From: Alisma plantago-aquatica
Lineage: Eukaryota > Streptophyta > Magnoliopsida > Alismatales > Alismataceae
Reading direction: 5' to 3'
Assembly (NCBI GenBank): GCA_963693085.1
Contig: OY856411.1
Location: 114,382,767-114,446,766, forward strand
Length of the DNA stretch: 64,000 bases
The position numbers and the translations under genes are program-made. Under the pieces are notes generated by a model, which worked only from the letters and a program-made list of their open reading frames with translations, made no database searches and was not told where the DNA came from. The stretch's first letter is position 1; each line of letters opens with the position of its first letter. This document shows positions 35,401-49,129 of the stretch, in pieces.

Positions 35401-37270
35401 TAGCCTCACTAATCTCAACAACCTAGAAAAGGAGTCATGAGGTGGACTGAAGCTATAGAGCATGATGTTGTCTTGTTGATTCATGGAGGGGGGAATGGGA
35501 GAACCAAATGTGATAGTAGGGATAACCAAATCTTCAATTATTTTTTAGAGAAAGTCACATAATTCGTGCAAACAGAACCAAGAAATGAGATGGTATTGAA
35601 ATTGAAAAAAAGAAAGGAAATGGAGTATTGTGTATCTTTTAAATTACCAAGAATATGATCCAAGCTAAGGTTATAAAGGCTTCATCGGTCATCCAAAACA
35701 TATAGAGGATATCTTTGGGTTGTGACGATGCCAATTTTACCATGATTTGAGAATCTCTAGTGAGTATATATTGTCTAGAAATTTGGGAGGTTGAATCAAG
35801 AAATCACATAATGAAAGGAGATTAGAAGAGGTTACAGGTTGTAAAATGAAGCTTTAGGCAAAAGGGTTAGGGCATATTCACCTATGAAAGCAATGTCCAA
35901 TATGAGGGTCAAAGGAAGAAGCAAATTTGGTTGGATACATATAAGAATTTGATAGTGGGAAGATGTTTCTTTGGGTTTAATGTTTCATGGGGAACCCTAT
36001 TATATAAATGAGATAAGGGTTCAAATAATGGATCAATGCATTTAGGATTTGATAACAAGTAAACTTGAGAAACAATCTAACAAAAGATTTACAAGAGAGA
36101 CATGGGAAGACCATCATAACTTTGTGTTGGTTGATTTGAGGTATGAGATGACTCTTTACCCATTCAGATCAATCCAACAACCCAAAAAGAAGTGATCCTA
36201 GAGTAAAATTAGAAAAATAAAAAAAGTTTGACTTTATAGACATTAGATTCTATTAATACAATAAAATTCTAAATGCTAAAATGTAAAATAATATTTTGTA
36301 TTGTCTTACACACAATTCATTTTCTATTCGCATGAAGCCAAACCAATTCAAATCTAGATAATAGGTTCCACTAGATGTATATTTTTGAACAAAGTTAAGA
36401 GTTGGCACTTCTCACATGTCACAATTTCTATGTACTTATTTTATTATTTATTTATATGCCATAAGGTATCCAAATACCAATTCTGGCTAGATTATTATTT
36501 ACCACATTAATAAGATAATATTTATACTAATTAACACACATCATCAATTAGTCACTAATACATATATTTTAATAATTAGGTTAGGAACTTACATGAAAGA
36601 TGGTTTTAATAAATTAAATGTATGTCAATTGACCTCTCTCTCTATATGGACTCTACCCATAAGGAATTGACATAAGTTTACTAGCATCTAGAATGCAAGA
36701 AAGTGATTCAACATGAAAAGAATGGTCACTAAAATAGTACTTCTTGTGAAGTTTGTCCTAATTGAAGTGAAAAAAATACACAATATGTTAAAAAAGGTTA
36801 TCTATTGTGAGCCCAATTTCAACCAATTATCAAGATATATAACACAAGTCATGCTAATTTAAGTTTGCTCAAAAGTATGGCTTGACTAGAAATTAAAATT
36901 TTAGTCTCTAATGCTTAAAGTGAAGTTACTGAGCATTATTCTTGTCGTTGTCTTTCACCGTTTGAAGAACCTATAATAGTTGTATGTAATAATGCCTTAG
37001 CGATCCGTGGCCTAGACAAAGCAATCGAGATTTATTCCAGTCTTAGATGTTGGACGAACCTAGAAATGTTCAAATGTAGGAAAGTTAGTTTATACCGGAT
37101 CAAACTTATTTAAATGACCTAGTTTGTCTCTATCTATGCCTTTTTTAAAAGATTTGACCATTATTGTTTATTATAAGGGAAATTATTCCTGCAACACAAT
37201 CTCCACCAAAAGTTACATCCCCACTTCGGCAATACACACAAAGAAATATTAGCACAATGTGTCTCGTTTT
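35401..37270. other. non-coding spacer
   Basis: No supported gene. Around 36880-37130 one plus frame weakly recalls a copia RNase H segment (see rejected list). Otherwise AT-rich and featureless. Confidence 0.45.
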
Positions 37271-37289
37271 TTTATGTGACATTAATAAC

Positions 37290-37530
37290 TTTCTTGTTGG
37301 AGAGAGATAGAGTAATATATATTAGTGGATGGAGAGAGTGTGGAATGAGAAAAAGGAGGACATAGTGGATGGAGAGAGAAGTTGTAATTAATAGAAAGAA
37401 AGTGGCAGTGCATGGAGAGATGCGTAATAAATAGAAATAAGAAGGTAGTGGATAGAGAGAAGGTATAATTAATATAAAGAAGTAGATAGTGGATGGATAG
37501 AGAGAGTGCACTATATAAAAGAGAGAGGTG
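37290..37530. repeat. purine-rich degenerate tandem repeat
   Basis: Repeated AGTGGATGGAGAGAG, AATTAATA(G/T)AAAGAA and similar units at intervals of about 60-70 bp. The strand is strongly purine-biased. The open frames on the opposite strand (Leu/Ser/Tyr/His-rich) are by-products of this bias. Confidence 0.7.
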
Positions 37531-38509
37531 AAAAATAGAGAGATATTTGTGACACAATAAATCGTTCAGGTAGTTTTAGCACTGTTCAAGTTTAAACAAG
37601 GTCATGTAGTATTTATTCGTGAGTGTTGTAATTTATTTAAAAAATATATATGGTATTTTTTCTACTTATTTATAAATACTATTTAATTTAGAAGTGCTCA
37701 CTAAAGGATGTATAAATATATAATGCACAAGTATTATTTAAAAATATGTATATAACTTATGCATGAAATAATATAAAAAAATATAACCAATATTGATTAG
37801 CACTTTTATTGGTACTATTTTCATTTAAAATTTACAATGTTCATAGTGATATTTATCACTAATAATAAGTACTTGTATATTATTTTATTCTCTCTCATGT
37901 CTGGAGATTTTTTAACTTCTGCACTGTGCGAAAAACTTCTTTGTCTAATATCAAAAAGTGTTTTGTATTATGCATTCACATTGATCGAGGTCAGGGTATA
38001 AGGCTTGGTGGAAGTTGTGTGCTCTATATCATATCAATACTCTTATTATAAAGCATCAGATAGGAAGCATGGCAAAAAGGATTTGTAAATTTGTTGGTAT
38101 ATGGTGATAGTGATACGATCGATGGTAAGAAAATGCTATTTTGAATATCAAGATTTATCGTGCTCAAGAAGATCTGTAAATAAATGACCTACATATGCAA
38201 AAATGGTATATATGTATTGAAGTGTTCATGCATGGATCACACATTTTTGTACCCAAATCCCAGAGAAGGTATACTGAGCGAATAAATAATACTAGGTATG
38301 AACCAAAATTATCAGCTGGTACGTGTACTTTCTTACTTTTATTAATATTAGTTGAAGGACACATGCTAAGCAGTGTGTAACACAATTAATTGGTTTAATA
38401 TACAATCAAACAAAGTTGATTTTTGTCGAGTTCACGACCAACACTACATATATAAATGACTAAACTTATATGTGTTCTACTTCTTGTACATGTGTTGACT
38501 GATTTAGTT

Positions 38510-39200
38510 AGTAATAAAAATAATTTACATGTAATCAGATAAAATGAATGCTCGATTAATTGTTGATTGAGTCTCTATGACTTGTACTATATTGATTAAC
38601 AAAATTGTCTCTATTATAAAAAGTAAAGATATTCTTAACAATTATTGACATACAACTCTTTAAAAAACGATCCCATAAATTCTCAGCCGACTCCAACATG
38701 TAGTATGTCATTACAAAGATACACATGCTTTCTTTTTTGGGATGTGTCTATTGAAGGCTAATATGTAATCCAAAAGATATACAACCCGCTAAAAGTTAAC
38801 TCGATTAACTGTCACCGACTCCCTCCAATATGTATGTATGATTACCAAATTAAGTATGCTCTAAAAATTTATATAATTAGGATGCAGGATAATTTACATA
38901 TAATTTGTTAAAATAGCAACTCGGTTAATTTCTAGCTAACATCAAATGTGTCATTAAATTACTTCTATGTTGTCCAAATTGAATCCCAAAATTTATATAT
39001 TTGTTGGATCCATAATAATTCTACCTATAATCTACATACGACACGTTAAATGATAACATTTGGATTGAATGCCAATGACTCCATCAGACACCAGACATGT
39101 CCTTATAAAAAGTAAATGTCAAATGACCCCTTTCATGACCCCTTTCAACATGAAACATGCCAATATAAAAATTATCTCTACCGTTTATATTTTATTGAAT
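38510..39200. repeat. degenerate 110-120-bp repeat
   Basis: Four diverged units share an order of motifs: a TAATTTACAT(G/A)TAAT-like start, a CTCG(A/G)TTAAT core, then GACTCC(A/C)..AACATGTA.. and TGTC..ATTA. They begin near 38515, 38765, 38885 and 39005. Similarity is by eye only. Confidence 0.35.
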
Positions 39201-39689
39201 GTATAGGATGCAAAACATACATGTCATTTCAATTATTACAGTTGATGTTTTTTTGTGCAGAATGACTGGAAATAAAAAGAAAATAATCAACATAAAATGC
39301 ACTACAACGAAAATTCTAACCAAGCCGACAGAGTAATCGAAGATAAAGTTCACATCGACATAATTTTGAATGCAAAATTGATATTTTTATTGACTGCATA
39401 AGCTCTACCTACATTACTTTGTATATAACCTATTAAAAGTCTCTACACACAATACTTCAACCTGCTCAAAGTGAAAAAACCTCATGGTTTCTCAACATGT
39501 AACTTGTCATTATCAATATTATATATGTACTACAAATATACATAGCTATGCCAGACGTACAAGCTTATAGACATGACACTAACACGTAGACAAGTTACAT
39601 CAATGAGTTGGCAGACACACTACTAAAACAAACCGAACCGAAAAGTTCATAGACATGTTTCTCAGTCTGACACACAACTGAAGTATGAA

Positions 39690-39752
39690 AAATAATATAT
39701 ATATATATGTATATATGTATGTATATATATATATACATATACATATACATAC

Positions 39753-39791
<39 letters not shown>
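39690..39791. repeat. compound (TA)n/(TATG)n/(CATA)n microsatellite
   Basis: TA runs mixed with TATGTA and CATACATA units, ending with about 35 bp of pure TA. Confidence 0.95.
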
Positions 39792-39795
<4 letters not shown>

Positions 39796-40384
39796 AACTT
39801 TACATATTAACTGAGGAAAATACTAAAAAAATATTTATAAAAAAGAATAAGTAGATTCAAACCCTACAACAATGAACACACAGATAGCAAAAAGAATAAT
39901 AAAAAAACAGCCGGGATCAAATTAAGACACACCCAACACTTAAAATGAATATATATGGAGCCGAGGTTTATCTATTACACTATAAATAAAAGCGAGTGAC
40001 ATGTGTGTCTGTTAGCTTTCCACCTACTTGGCTGCCTGCTTTTCATTTGCTTGCTTCCCACAGTTACGTGTTGCTGCCGTGTGAGTGTACTTTTGGAGTT
40101 ACATACTCGCTAACTTGTCGACATTTTTGATAGTTGATGTTACCATATTTGCTTCATATAAGTTTAAAAGACGATCTATCAAACAATTGTGATTTTGTAT
40201 ATATCTCCATGTTACAACAGTTATATTTATTAAAAAGGTAATTGGAAAGGGAGTTAGCTTGCTACTTTTGAGATGCTACTTCCTTTTTTTAATATTACTA
40301 TATTAAATAAGTTTTCAAATCTACGAATGTTTCTGTTCTTTTGGTTAATTCCACAACATATAATGATCTGTAACTACTACAGAA

Positions 40385-40930
40385 CTGACCTTTGGTGTCA
40401 GTTATTTAAGGCCTTTGGCGACGGTTAAAAAGCGACACATATGTGGGTGACACTAAAAGGTGAACCCTTAGGCGTCGGTTTGAAAACTGACATCAAAACC
40501 CTTCACGCTACCTAAAACGCACCAGCATGGGCACTATATGCGTCGATTATTAGTGGGGAAACCAACGCCAAAATCCTTCACGCCACAAAAAGAGCACCAA
40601 CAGGGGCACTATAGGCGTCGGTTATTAGTAGGGAAACCGACGCCCAAACCCTTCACGCCACAAAAAGGGCGCCAGCAGGGGCACTACAGGCGTCAGTTAT
40701 TAGTAGGAAAACCGACACCCAAACCCTTCACGCCAAAAAAGGGCACCATCAAGGGCACCATCGGTGTCAGTTTCTTAGTAATAACTGACGCCATATCACC
40801 TTCCGCCACGGCCATGCTGGCCAGCACGGCCGTGTTGTCTGGCCACATTAGATGATGGTTTTTTGCTATTAACCGACGCTGTAAGCCTTTGTTGTCAATT
40901 TTTGACTAATAACCGATGCCTATGTTTTGA
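40385..40930. repeat. left subterminal repeats of the CACTA element
   Basis: Many copies of GGCGTCGGTT / AACCGACGCC variants. From about 40500 to 40800 they are organised in a tandem unit of about 75 bp (CCTTCACGCC at 40500, 40575, 40650, 40725). Subterminal repeats of this kind bind the TNPA-type protein in En/Spm elements. The 105-codon plus frame at 40538-40855 is simply this repeat translated. Confidence 0.88.
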
Positions 40931-41084
40931 TTTTTTTTCTTATCAGTTTGTAGGCTTGCTGTGACTGGTCACATGATGTAGAAACCTATAGTTCAGTGGA
41001 ATTGAACTGTAGGTTTACAACATCCATTGATATCAGCCAACAACAGGCCACAAACCTACAAATTTAACAAGATTCATTTTCACA

Positions 41085-41400
41085 CATTTAGCAACCTGCA
41101 GTTCCATTCAATTTTCATACATGTAGAAACATTCAGACACATGTAGAAACATTCATGTAGTAACCTACAATTCCTTTCATTTTCACATTCACACATGTAT
41201 AAACATTCAGACACATGTAGAAAATTCATATAGCAACCTGCAGTTCCTTTCATTTTCACATTCACACATGTAGAAATATTTAGACACATGTAGAAACATT
41301 CATGTAGCAACCTGTAGTTCCATTCATTTTCACATTCACACATGTATAAATATTTAGACACATGTAGAAATATTCAGACTAGTAAAAACATTCACACATA
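41085..41400. repeat. tandem repeat of about 74 bp
   Basis: Four units, each with GCAACCTGCAGTTCCTTTCA and CACATGTAGAAACATTCA variants (starts near 41091, 41159, 41233 and 41308). It lies just beyond the 3' end of the second CACTA gene. The Cys/Glu/Asn-rich minus frame over it is not a gene. Confidence 0.85.
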
Positions 41401-44199
41401 TGACAATTCAGAAAAATTCATTTACAAAATATCATTCTTTAGTCATTATTGCTATCAACATCCCAATTATATTTTAAAACCCCCACTACTTTTATGGTTT
41501 TGCCCATTCTTCTCTTACATCATTTAATATTTCCACCGTATAGGAAGCATGTACATCTGATAAGGCCTTACCTGTAGTGGGGTCAGTTTTAAACACCTTC
41601 AAAGAGAATGATGTATAAGAGAATGATGTATATATATAATTAATAATATTTAAATAAGATTGATATATTTCATATTATCTAATGAGACTATATATAATAC
41701 CTCATGTATGGTATCGATGTCCACTGCGGCATATTTGATAATCATGTACATAAACCGCATCACATAGTATGCACATGCCCAACCATTGTCTTGTGTAGCA
41801 CACTATAAATTGAAACATACAAAATATTAAAAAATACAACTAAACACAGTTCACATAAATAATATATACATTGGAGTCGGGAACTTACTTCCACATTCTC
41901 CCAAATTATTGGATGGTTCTTTTTCTTGGGGACCTTTCCTCCAGCCTTTTTGAACTCATGTAAACCTCTACATGTTAATGTAACACAATAAATTGTATAA
42001 TTAAATAATAATGTAATAACAGATGTTAACGGATATAAAAATAAAATATTTCTCACCGGAATAATACCATTTTCATTGCATGTCCATATTTTGGATTCGA
42101 TTTAGTCCCCTTAGGATCTAGATAATAAACAATAAACGTCCCGGGGATAATAACTAGCGTACCCCTAAAGGTAAAAAAGTTAAAAATTAATAACTCAAAA
42201 TCCACAATAAAAAAATAATTTTCTTAAGTCCAAATTATAAGTAAAGTAAACTTACTCCACATTGAATGGAGCTATTATCAATGTCTTTTGATTTTGACCA
42301 AAATTTGTAAAAGCATCATAGCAGTATTTTTGAAATGACGAAGGGTCTTTAGCTACTAGACTAATCAAAGATGGAATAAAAAATCCTACATGTTCAAGTG
42401 AAAAATCTGCACATATCTTGTCTAAGTAGCTGCAAAATGTGTATTACGTATGTATTAATATATAAGAAACCAGATCACCGGTTCCTACACAAGGTATATG
42501 GATGTATAAATAATATCTCACCTTATCCACAACTCTATCACAGATGTATTCAGCCAATCATAGTGAAACAACTCCAAAATATCTTGTATAAATAGTTTGT
42601 TTTAGGACCTAATAGGGCATGTAGGTCCTGTGAAACCAACCTTGGTAATGTAGGAGGTGGAGGTGGAGGCCTAGATGCTCTAGGTGTCTTCATTTTAACC
42701 TGTATATTTAATTTCAGATCAATTGACCTCATATATACACACTAACAATTTAACGTAATGTAAATTTAACATACAATTTCATCATAGACGACATCCGCTT
42801 TGGGCCACAATATCATTCTACCTTCTGCCTCACCAAGCATTTTACAATCTGGGTGGGCATATGGTAATAGAAGATCTATCCAATTGGGGAATATACGTAG
42901 CGGGCTCATACGAACCCAAACATTTGATAATGGAGACCCATGAAACATTTTCCCTGGAAGGGATGGGTAAGCCGACGCCTCTGCAGTGACATATTCGTTA
43001 CTTTTTAGACGACATGGCTTCAACCCCTACAAATTTACATAAAGAATGTTATATACATATATACATATCATCTTGAAAATATATCATCTTGAAAAGACTA
43101 GCTACTATGTCATAAAAATAGTTATAGCGGATGTGCTAGGTGGTGGGTCTATAAGATTACTCCCAACCTCTGTAGTAGGAGTAGAGCGGGACACCATAGG
43201 TACTGTCTGAGTGGCAGTCAGAGATGCCTGCCACTTGCCCATTGCTTCATGGAGTGTCTTATCAACTGCATCCTTGACTCTCTTATCAACTACTTCGTCG
43301 ACTCTCCTTTCAACTATCTTATGTACCTATACATGGATAAAAGAAACGTTAGCTTCTAATTATTAAATTCCCTTTTATAGTAGCATTCTAAAAAAAGAAT
43401 AGGTTACCTCTTCTTGTGAAATTCCTGCTTTTGGAACATGTTTGCGCTGGGATGGCCCAAAGAACGCTTTGATGCCCACACCAGTGCCTGCACCCCTAAC
43501 ACGTCCAGGATGCTCTGGGCTACCCAAAGCAACTATCAATTCATCCCTTGTGCCCTCAGGGATGAACTTGCCTTGTTTCCCCAGCTTGTGCAGCTCCTGC
43601 TAATCGCCATCAACAGAAATTGGTAAGTAAGTAAACACCACAAATAATCTATATTCGAACGATTGCTCTAAGAGTTGTATTTTACCATTTTTGCAGCCGC
43701 CTCAACAGTTGTGGGCTTCTTTATTTCTCCCTTCTTGTTTTGCCTCCCAGCTATCCAGACATCATGACGAGGTAGAGGTGTGGTACCTATAGTAGAGGAC
43801 TCCTGAGTAGTAGTCGACTGAGCAGTACACTCAACCTGTAGTCTTTGGCAAACGCCTACATAGCCCTTTGGACCCATTGTGTGGTCATGCAAATTCAGTG
43901 CATGCGTTGCTCTTTGCGCCTCACTGATAGCCTAGTTAGTATGCATATTGATTTGGTTAGTAACACGAAAGGTTAATCTTGAATAGGTGTGTACAACGTA
44001 TATTAATTAAATAGGGAGTAACACCTAATACCTTGAATTCATCAGTGTTTCTTGAAGCAACAAATGCGTCCCATTATTCTGGGCCTAGGAAGTTCCACTA
44101 TTTAGTGGCTGACTTCTTCCTCTTCTCAGTATCTTTTATGTATTCTCAGGTGAGATTTGTCTTATAGTTCCTTAGGACCCTCCCACAGTGTCGCATCAC

Positions 44200-45752
44200 T
44201 GACGTGTATTTTACTACGCGCTTAAACGCAAGTATACGCGTCGAGTAATATAGGCCTTTGTGAGGCCCGAGTCAAACTCAGGGACACGTGAATTATTGGA
44301 GACTCCTACTAACTAATTGCAATCAGCTAGGCCGGATAACAAAGTAGGGTTTGTTGTCGAAATTTAAAAAGAAAACAAAATGAAGCAAAGAAAACAATCG
44401 ATTAAAGATTAATTTAATCAATTCAAAAGAGTATCTTTAGGATTGCGGTTTCGCCACGGGTCAACATTGTATTAGGTTTTATATAATTCCTCACTCTTCT
44501 CTCTCTATCCAGGTAGTGGCCTGAAAACAGAATTACCCACTGTCGTGGTGTAACTCACTACTTAGGTTTAGGTTGATTCCACCATCGTAGTAATCATTCC
44601 CCTAAACTAAGCGCATTATAAACGATCTCTCAGTTCCCACCATTAATTTTACAACTCCTTTGTCAAGGGTTTTATTGATTAATGTAGATTTCGTCTCTTT
44701 TCAACTGTTAATCCTTCTGTCGAAGTGATTAAGGGCATTAAGTTATTATTATGGTGATCAAGCATAACAATATATTTGGAGAAAACGAATCTATACCACG
44801 GATTTGAGAGAGAAAATATGAATTATCAATATAAAATTGTCATACAATGCATTCCCGGGCTACTCCCGATCCTAAAGATGGAGGGTTTTAGCCTCTCATG
44901 TTCATCTCACACGAATACATGGTAGAAATAGGGGAATTCATAAGAAAAACGTGAAACAAGTGGGAAAACCCCTGAACGGAGAAGAACCGGTAGATCCTTG
45001 GCGTAGAATACGAGCTTCCCCGCCTGTCGGTGGTGGAATTCGTCTTCGGCAGTGTCCGAATCACCCGGGATGAGCTTCTGGCCTCCGTTCTCCTTTCTCT
45101 CCTTCCTCGGCACTCGTGCAATGCAATATGAGATCCTCCTCTCTCTGGGCGGCCTTCATTAGGTATAAGTCCCTAATTAGGTCGTCAAATAACTCCAGCC
45201 GTCCGATTGAGATCAAAACGAATCCAACGCATATCTGCCGGCGTCGATACCATCGGCGCAGGTCGATGGTATCGACCCAGCGTATTAGCGGCAGCTTTCT
45301 TTTTCTTTTCGTCTGAGCGCCTGTGGTCATCTCGATACCATCGACTAGGGTCGATGGTATCGACTCTCTTTAGCGTCGGTTGTTGTCGTTTAGCGACGCT
45401 GTAGCTCTCCATGTGTCGATGGCATCGACTTTCGTCGATGGTATCGACTCTGTGCTGCTCCTTTCGGCTGGCAACCTGTGGCTTGGTCGATGGTATCGAC
45501 TTCCGTCGATGGTATCGACAGAAGCAGATATTTGTTTTTCCTAAAATTTCACAATAAGACCAAGTAAATCCACACAAATTATGATAATATAATAAATAAT
45601 GCTCAAACTGGTAAAACAAAGGGGATTTGACATAGAATGATGGCAAAGACCGAAATGAGTGAATTATGCAATATTATCCATAAAAATGAGTAATTAGAGC
45701 ACAAAACACATATGAAAAAGGTCTATAAATGCGACTCAAAATCATCACATCA
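44200..45752 (-). repeat. left LTR (3' LTR of the minus-strand element)
   Basis: TGACGTGTATTTTACTACGC...CATCACATCA, 1553 bp. Differs from 52377-53910 by about 22 substitutions, mostly transitions, and by one 19-bp unit near 45497-45515. Includes four palindrome pairs at 45242-45520. Confidence 0.95.
45242..45520. repeat. GTCGATACCATCGAC palindrome array, left LTR
   Basis: Four pairs of the 15-mer GTCGATACCATCGAC and its complement GTCGATGGTATCGAC (with GGCATC or CATCGGC variants), separated by 3-4 bp, near 45242, 45331, 45415 and 45486. The first two pairs are inverted and form stems of about 14-15 bp; the last two are direct. The 15-mer is itself nearly palindromic (GTCGAT...ATCGAC). Confidence 0.92.
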
Positions 45753-45764
45753 AACTCCCCTAAG
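45753..45764 (-). other. polypurine tract
   Basis: Minus strand CTTAGGGGAGTT directly against the LTR, preceded by GCTCGAGGGCGAGCAATG, the usual context in Athila/Tat elements. It fixes the 3' side of the element. Confidence 0.85.
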
Positions 45765-47328
45765 CATGAACATTGCTCGCCCTCGAGCAACTGATCCTTA
45801 GAATAGAATTGCAGATGTCAACTAAAAATCAACACACCAACCCACTTCCCATGTGACTCCCACTGAACATTCTCAAACCGGCCTTCTCTAACCACATAAC
45901 AGTAATTACCCTAAAGGCGACAATAATAATCAATAAGAAAAATTATCCTTCAAACCGATGAACACTATCACATAAGGCAGTTAACATAATAAAATTCGCC
46001 GGTTCAGCATTGGTGCATCTTGTGATCGCCTACACTACATTGCTCGCCCTAACTACCATCTACATGGAAGCAGTTCTCCTGATCATCATTAGTGAGGAGA
46101 AATTCACGGTGGCCTACCAATCCGAGCAACGGGTGGATGGAATGGGTGGTTCATGGAAGAACTTGGAAGTATTGCACAGTTTCAATATGCATAAAACAAA
46201 ATGTCCTACTTGATGCAAATGCACATTAAAAATGCCCTAATGCCTAAATTGGGTGAAATGATGCATGCACTATCCTTCCACCTCAAAATGAGATGGAAAT
46301 CTAATTAAGCCACATCATGTACTCAATTTTCCTGTAATGCGAGTGATATCATGTTCCTTTCTCCCTCTTATTCCATTTCCTTCTAAATTCTCTTTCTTTT
46401 TTTTTCCTTTTAATTTTTTTTTTCAGATTTTCAGAATTTTTTTTTCTTTTTTTTTCTTTCTTTTAGCCCACATATCCATAATTGCTTAGAGATACATGTA
46501 TTGGGATGTTTTCTTCATGATTGGAAATCTTTGCAATATTTCGAAGGTATGGAACAATTTAGATCACTTTTGAGGAAAAATTGAGATACATGGTGTACTT
46601 TATGCATGATAATCATGAAAGTCATGAGTGCAACTACATGGCATGCACCTAAAGGTAATGTGCATGAATCCCTATATTTTTCTCTTTTTTTATGCAAAAG
46701 TATGGAGAATATCAATGCAATTCCTATCTAAATGCTATGCACACAAGAAGAAATTGAAACTGCACTTTACTTCCAATTCTTAGGTGGATTATGGAAAAAA
46801 TGACGTGGAATGATCACAAGATTAAATGACTGAACCTTAGAAGGATATTATGTGTCCCTCCTTACTGACATGTGTAGTAGTTTAGAGGGTTCTCTCTCTT
46901 ACATCCAATTAAGGTCTCATTACCATTTGGTTAGGTTAAGCTCAAACAACCGTTACTATCCACTTTTCATGAGTCAATGGGAGTATAGGTGTGACATATT
47001 GTTTTAAAGTTGACATAATCAATCATTTTCATAGGATAAGTTCCCCAAGGACAAGCAAGTCAAGCTATCCAATGACACAATTTTTTTTTAAAATTCCCTT
47101 AAATTCCCCATGAATACACAGCGAGATGACAACTTTTACGACATCCACAGTTACACTAGATAGATGTGGATCCTAAACAAAAACTAAAACTGCAAGAACA
47201 AATAGCAAAGCAAAAACTAAAAACAACAAAAGAAAAGATAGAGCTGTTCCAGCTACCCCCCTAAGCTTGAATTCGACTATTGCCTCATAGTCGAAAACAA
47301 ACTTAAGAGTGGAACAAAGATACCCTGA
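45765..47328. other. non-coding 3' region of the Athila-like element
   Basis: About 1.56 kb between the second ORF and the 3' LTR. It has a long pyrimidine run (about 46380-46465), and a second purine-tract-like sequence (minus strand CAAGCTTAGGGGGGTA, about 47256-47271) lies just after the ORF. No coding frame is supported. Confidence 0.6.
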
Positions 47329-48915
47329 TCATTCTTGTGGAGGCGGAGGCGGGTACTGTGGGGCCGTAGGATCCCAAGAAGGATACTCCCCCTGGAAGCT
47401 CGGATCGTAATGGGTCCTCGACGGAGGCTGTGGATAGCCTCCAAAGTAGCTCTGACTCCAGTAATGGTCGTAAAAGGGTTCCTGTTGCATCTCCATCCTT
47501 TGCAACCGATTGTGTATCTGCTGTTGGTTGTCGAGGAGGAGACGTTCATTCTCGAACATCGCCCTTTGGTTGTCAAGTAACCGGTTCGTAGTATCCTGAA
47601 TACCGGTATACATCTCTAGATGCTGCTGTTGTGTCTGATGGATGTCCTGCAACATCGTGTACATTCCTTGCATTGAGTAGGCATCCTCGCCTGGCTGCGA
47701 GGGCTGTGGTGATGGCGGAGGGGGCTGTGATGATGAAGACGCACCCAGATGCATCCTAGGACGCTTCCGTGGTGCTACTCGTGCGCGAAGAGGTGTGAAA
47801 GCCTCCTCTTCCTCCTCAGCCTCGCCTTCTTGGTCGTCATTACCGCCTTCTTCTTCATCGGACTCGACAGCTATGATCGGCCACCGGAAGTGCTGGGCTC
47901 CCTCGATGTGGAAGACGGCGTCCGGCAGTGCGCACTCCTGATAAGCATGGTTGACGTGGCAATGTGCGTACGCCAACCCATCCCAGAGAAGGATAAGGTT
48001 TGAACGGTGCAGATGCTGCACGTTCACCTTACTCCTCGTGGAAATCGGAGTCATGGACTGTAAATTCAGCCCCAAGTACATCGCCAATTTGGTGATGAGC
48101 CCACCAAAATGGATCAGAGCCTTCCTTGTACTCCTCTTCACCGCCAGGACACACTGCAGAAAGAACGCACCCCAGTTGCATTCTTGTCGCTTCAGGAGCA
48201 TGTAGAGGAAGAAAAGATCGCTCTCCTGAAACTTGCTCAATGCTAAATCGCTCTGAGCAAAGAACGTAAGGCTCAACATCCGGTGTAAGACCCGGACGAA
48301 GGGATGCTCGAAGTCCGCTACCGCAGCATTATGGTAGCTCACTGTCTTTCCCGCCGGCACTGTGACTAGCTCGGCGAAGATCTTGTCGTGGTCGGTGCGG
48401 GAATCTGGGCGCCGGTGATCATGTTGGGAGTGGTTCCAGTAAAAGATGTTGTTGAACTACGTAAGAGTGATGTTGTAGTTGATGTTGAACAGCCGGAACG
48501 ATACCCGGCCCTTGATCCACTCACGATCCGATGCAACCACGTCGTTGGGCACGACGCAGACGTCGAGGGATGCCATAAACTCCGCCACCAATTCCTTGTA
48601 GGTGGGCCATTCTCTGAAGAACAGCTGCCCATCTGCATGGCGCTCCAGCTCGTCTGGCCTTCTGCTGGTGTGGCGTGCTTGACCCTTCAGCACATAGGCC
48701 AAGTTGGCCTCGAATCCAAGATCACGGATCATTCCCCGGTCCACATACCGGGTCGGCTCGATCTTCCGCTTCATTATTTCCTCATAGACCTTCCTCACCT
48801 CCGCGGATGGGTGAGCCAGGCGCGGACGTGAGACTGAAGCAGTAGGGGGTGGAACAAACTCCACGATCTCCATGGGGTTCGCGCTCGAGGACGATGATCC
48901 GGCGGCGTGCACCAT
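47329..48915 (-). pseudogene. second ORF of the Athila-like element (plant transposon-protein domain), one TAG stop
   Basis: One frame of 529 codons including the final stop, interrupted once by TAG at 48457-48459. Starts MVHAAGSSSSSANPMEIVEF. The N-terminal half (residues about 30-150) includes EVRKVYEEIMKRKIEPTRYV and FRLFNINYNITLT. After the TAG, residues about 200-290 include FFLYMLLKRQECNWGAFFLQ and FGGLITKLAMYLGLNL, recalling the putative plant transposon protein domain common in Athila/Tat elements. Then come an acidic run, a basic patch RKRPRM, a Pro/Ser linker, a Gln/Glu-rich likely coiled coil (TNRLLDNQRAMFENERLLLD) and a Pro/Tyr/Gln tail. Biochemical role unknown. Replacing the TAG codon by one sense codon would leave the frame open; this is noted as an observation only. 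Confidence 0.7.
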
Positions 48916-49129
48916 TGTTGCTAGAAAGATGGGATTAGAAGAAAAGAGCTCGGGGAAGATGGAGAAGTGATTCTCCGCTCGGTGAAGATCCTTGCTCGAT
49001 GTTGCTGCTCTTCAGTTGCTCGAGGGCTCGTAGAAGTGCTCGGCGCAAAGGAGGAAGTTTGCTCTGAAGGTGTGACGTCAAATGACGTTGCAATTCTCCT
49101 TAAATAGACTTGGCCGGCGCCACTGTTGA

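Noticed and set aside
36880..37130. Possible copia RNase H remnant (CNNALAIRG near 36985, cf. CDNxSAI)
   Set aside because: Only a few residues fit, with stops and no neighbouring pol domains; too weak to call.
37272..37557. Leu/Ser/Tyr-rich minus frames, signal-peptide-like
   Set aside because: By-product of a purine-rich tandem repeat on the opposite strand.
40538..40855. 105-codon plus frame with repeated KPTPK(S/P)FTPQK units
   Set aside because: It is the 75-bp subterminal repeat of the CACTA element read as protein.
44888..45330. Minus frames of 68-89 codons, nearly identical to ones at 53065-53507
   Set aside because: They look like duplicated genes only because both lie in the two LTRs of the same element; no family match and they overlap the palindrome array.
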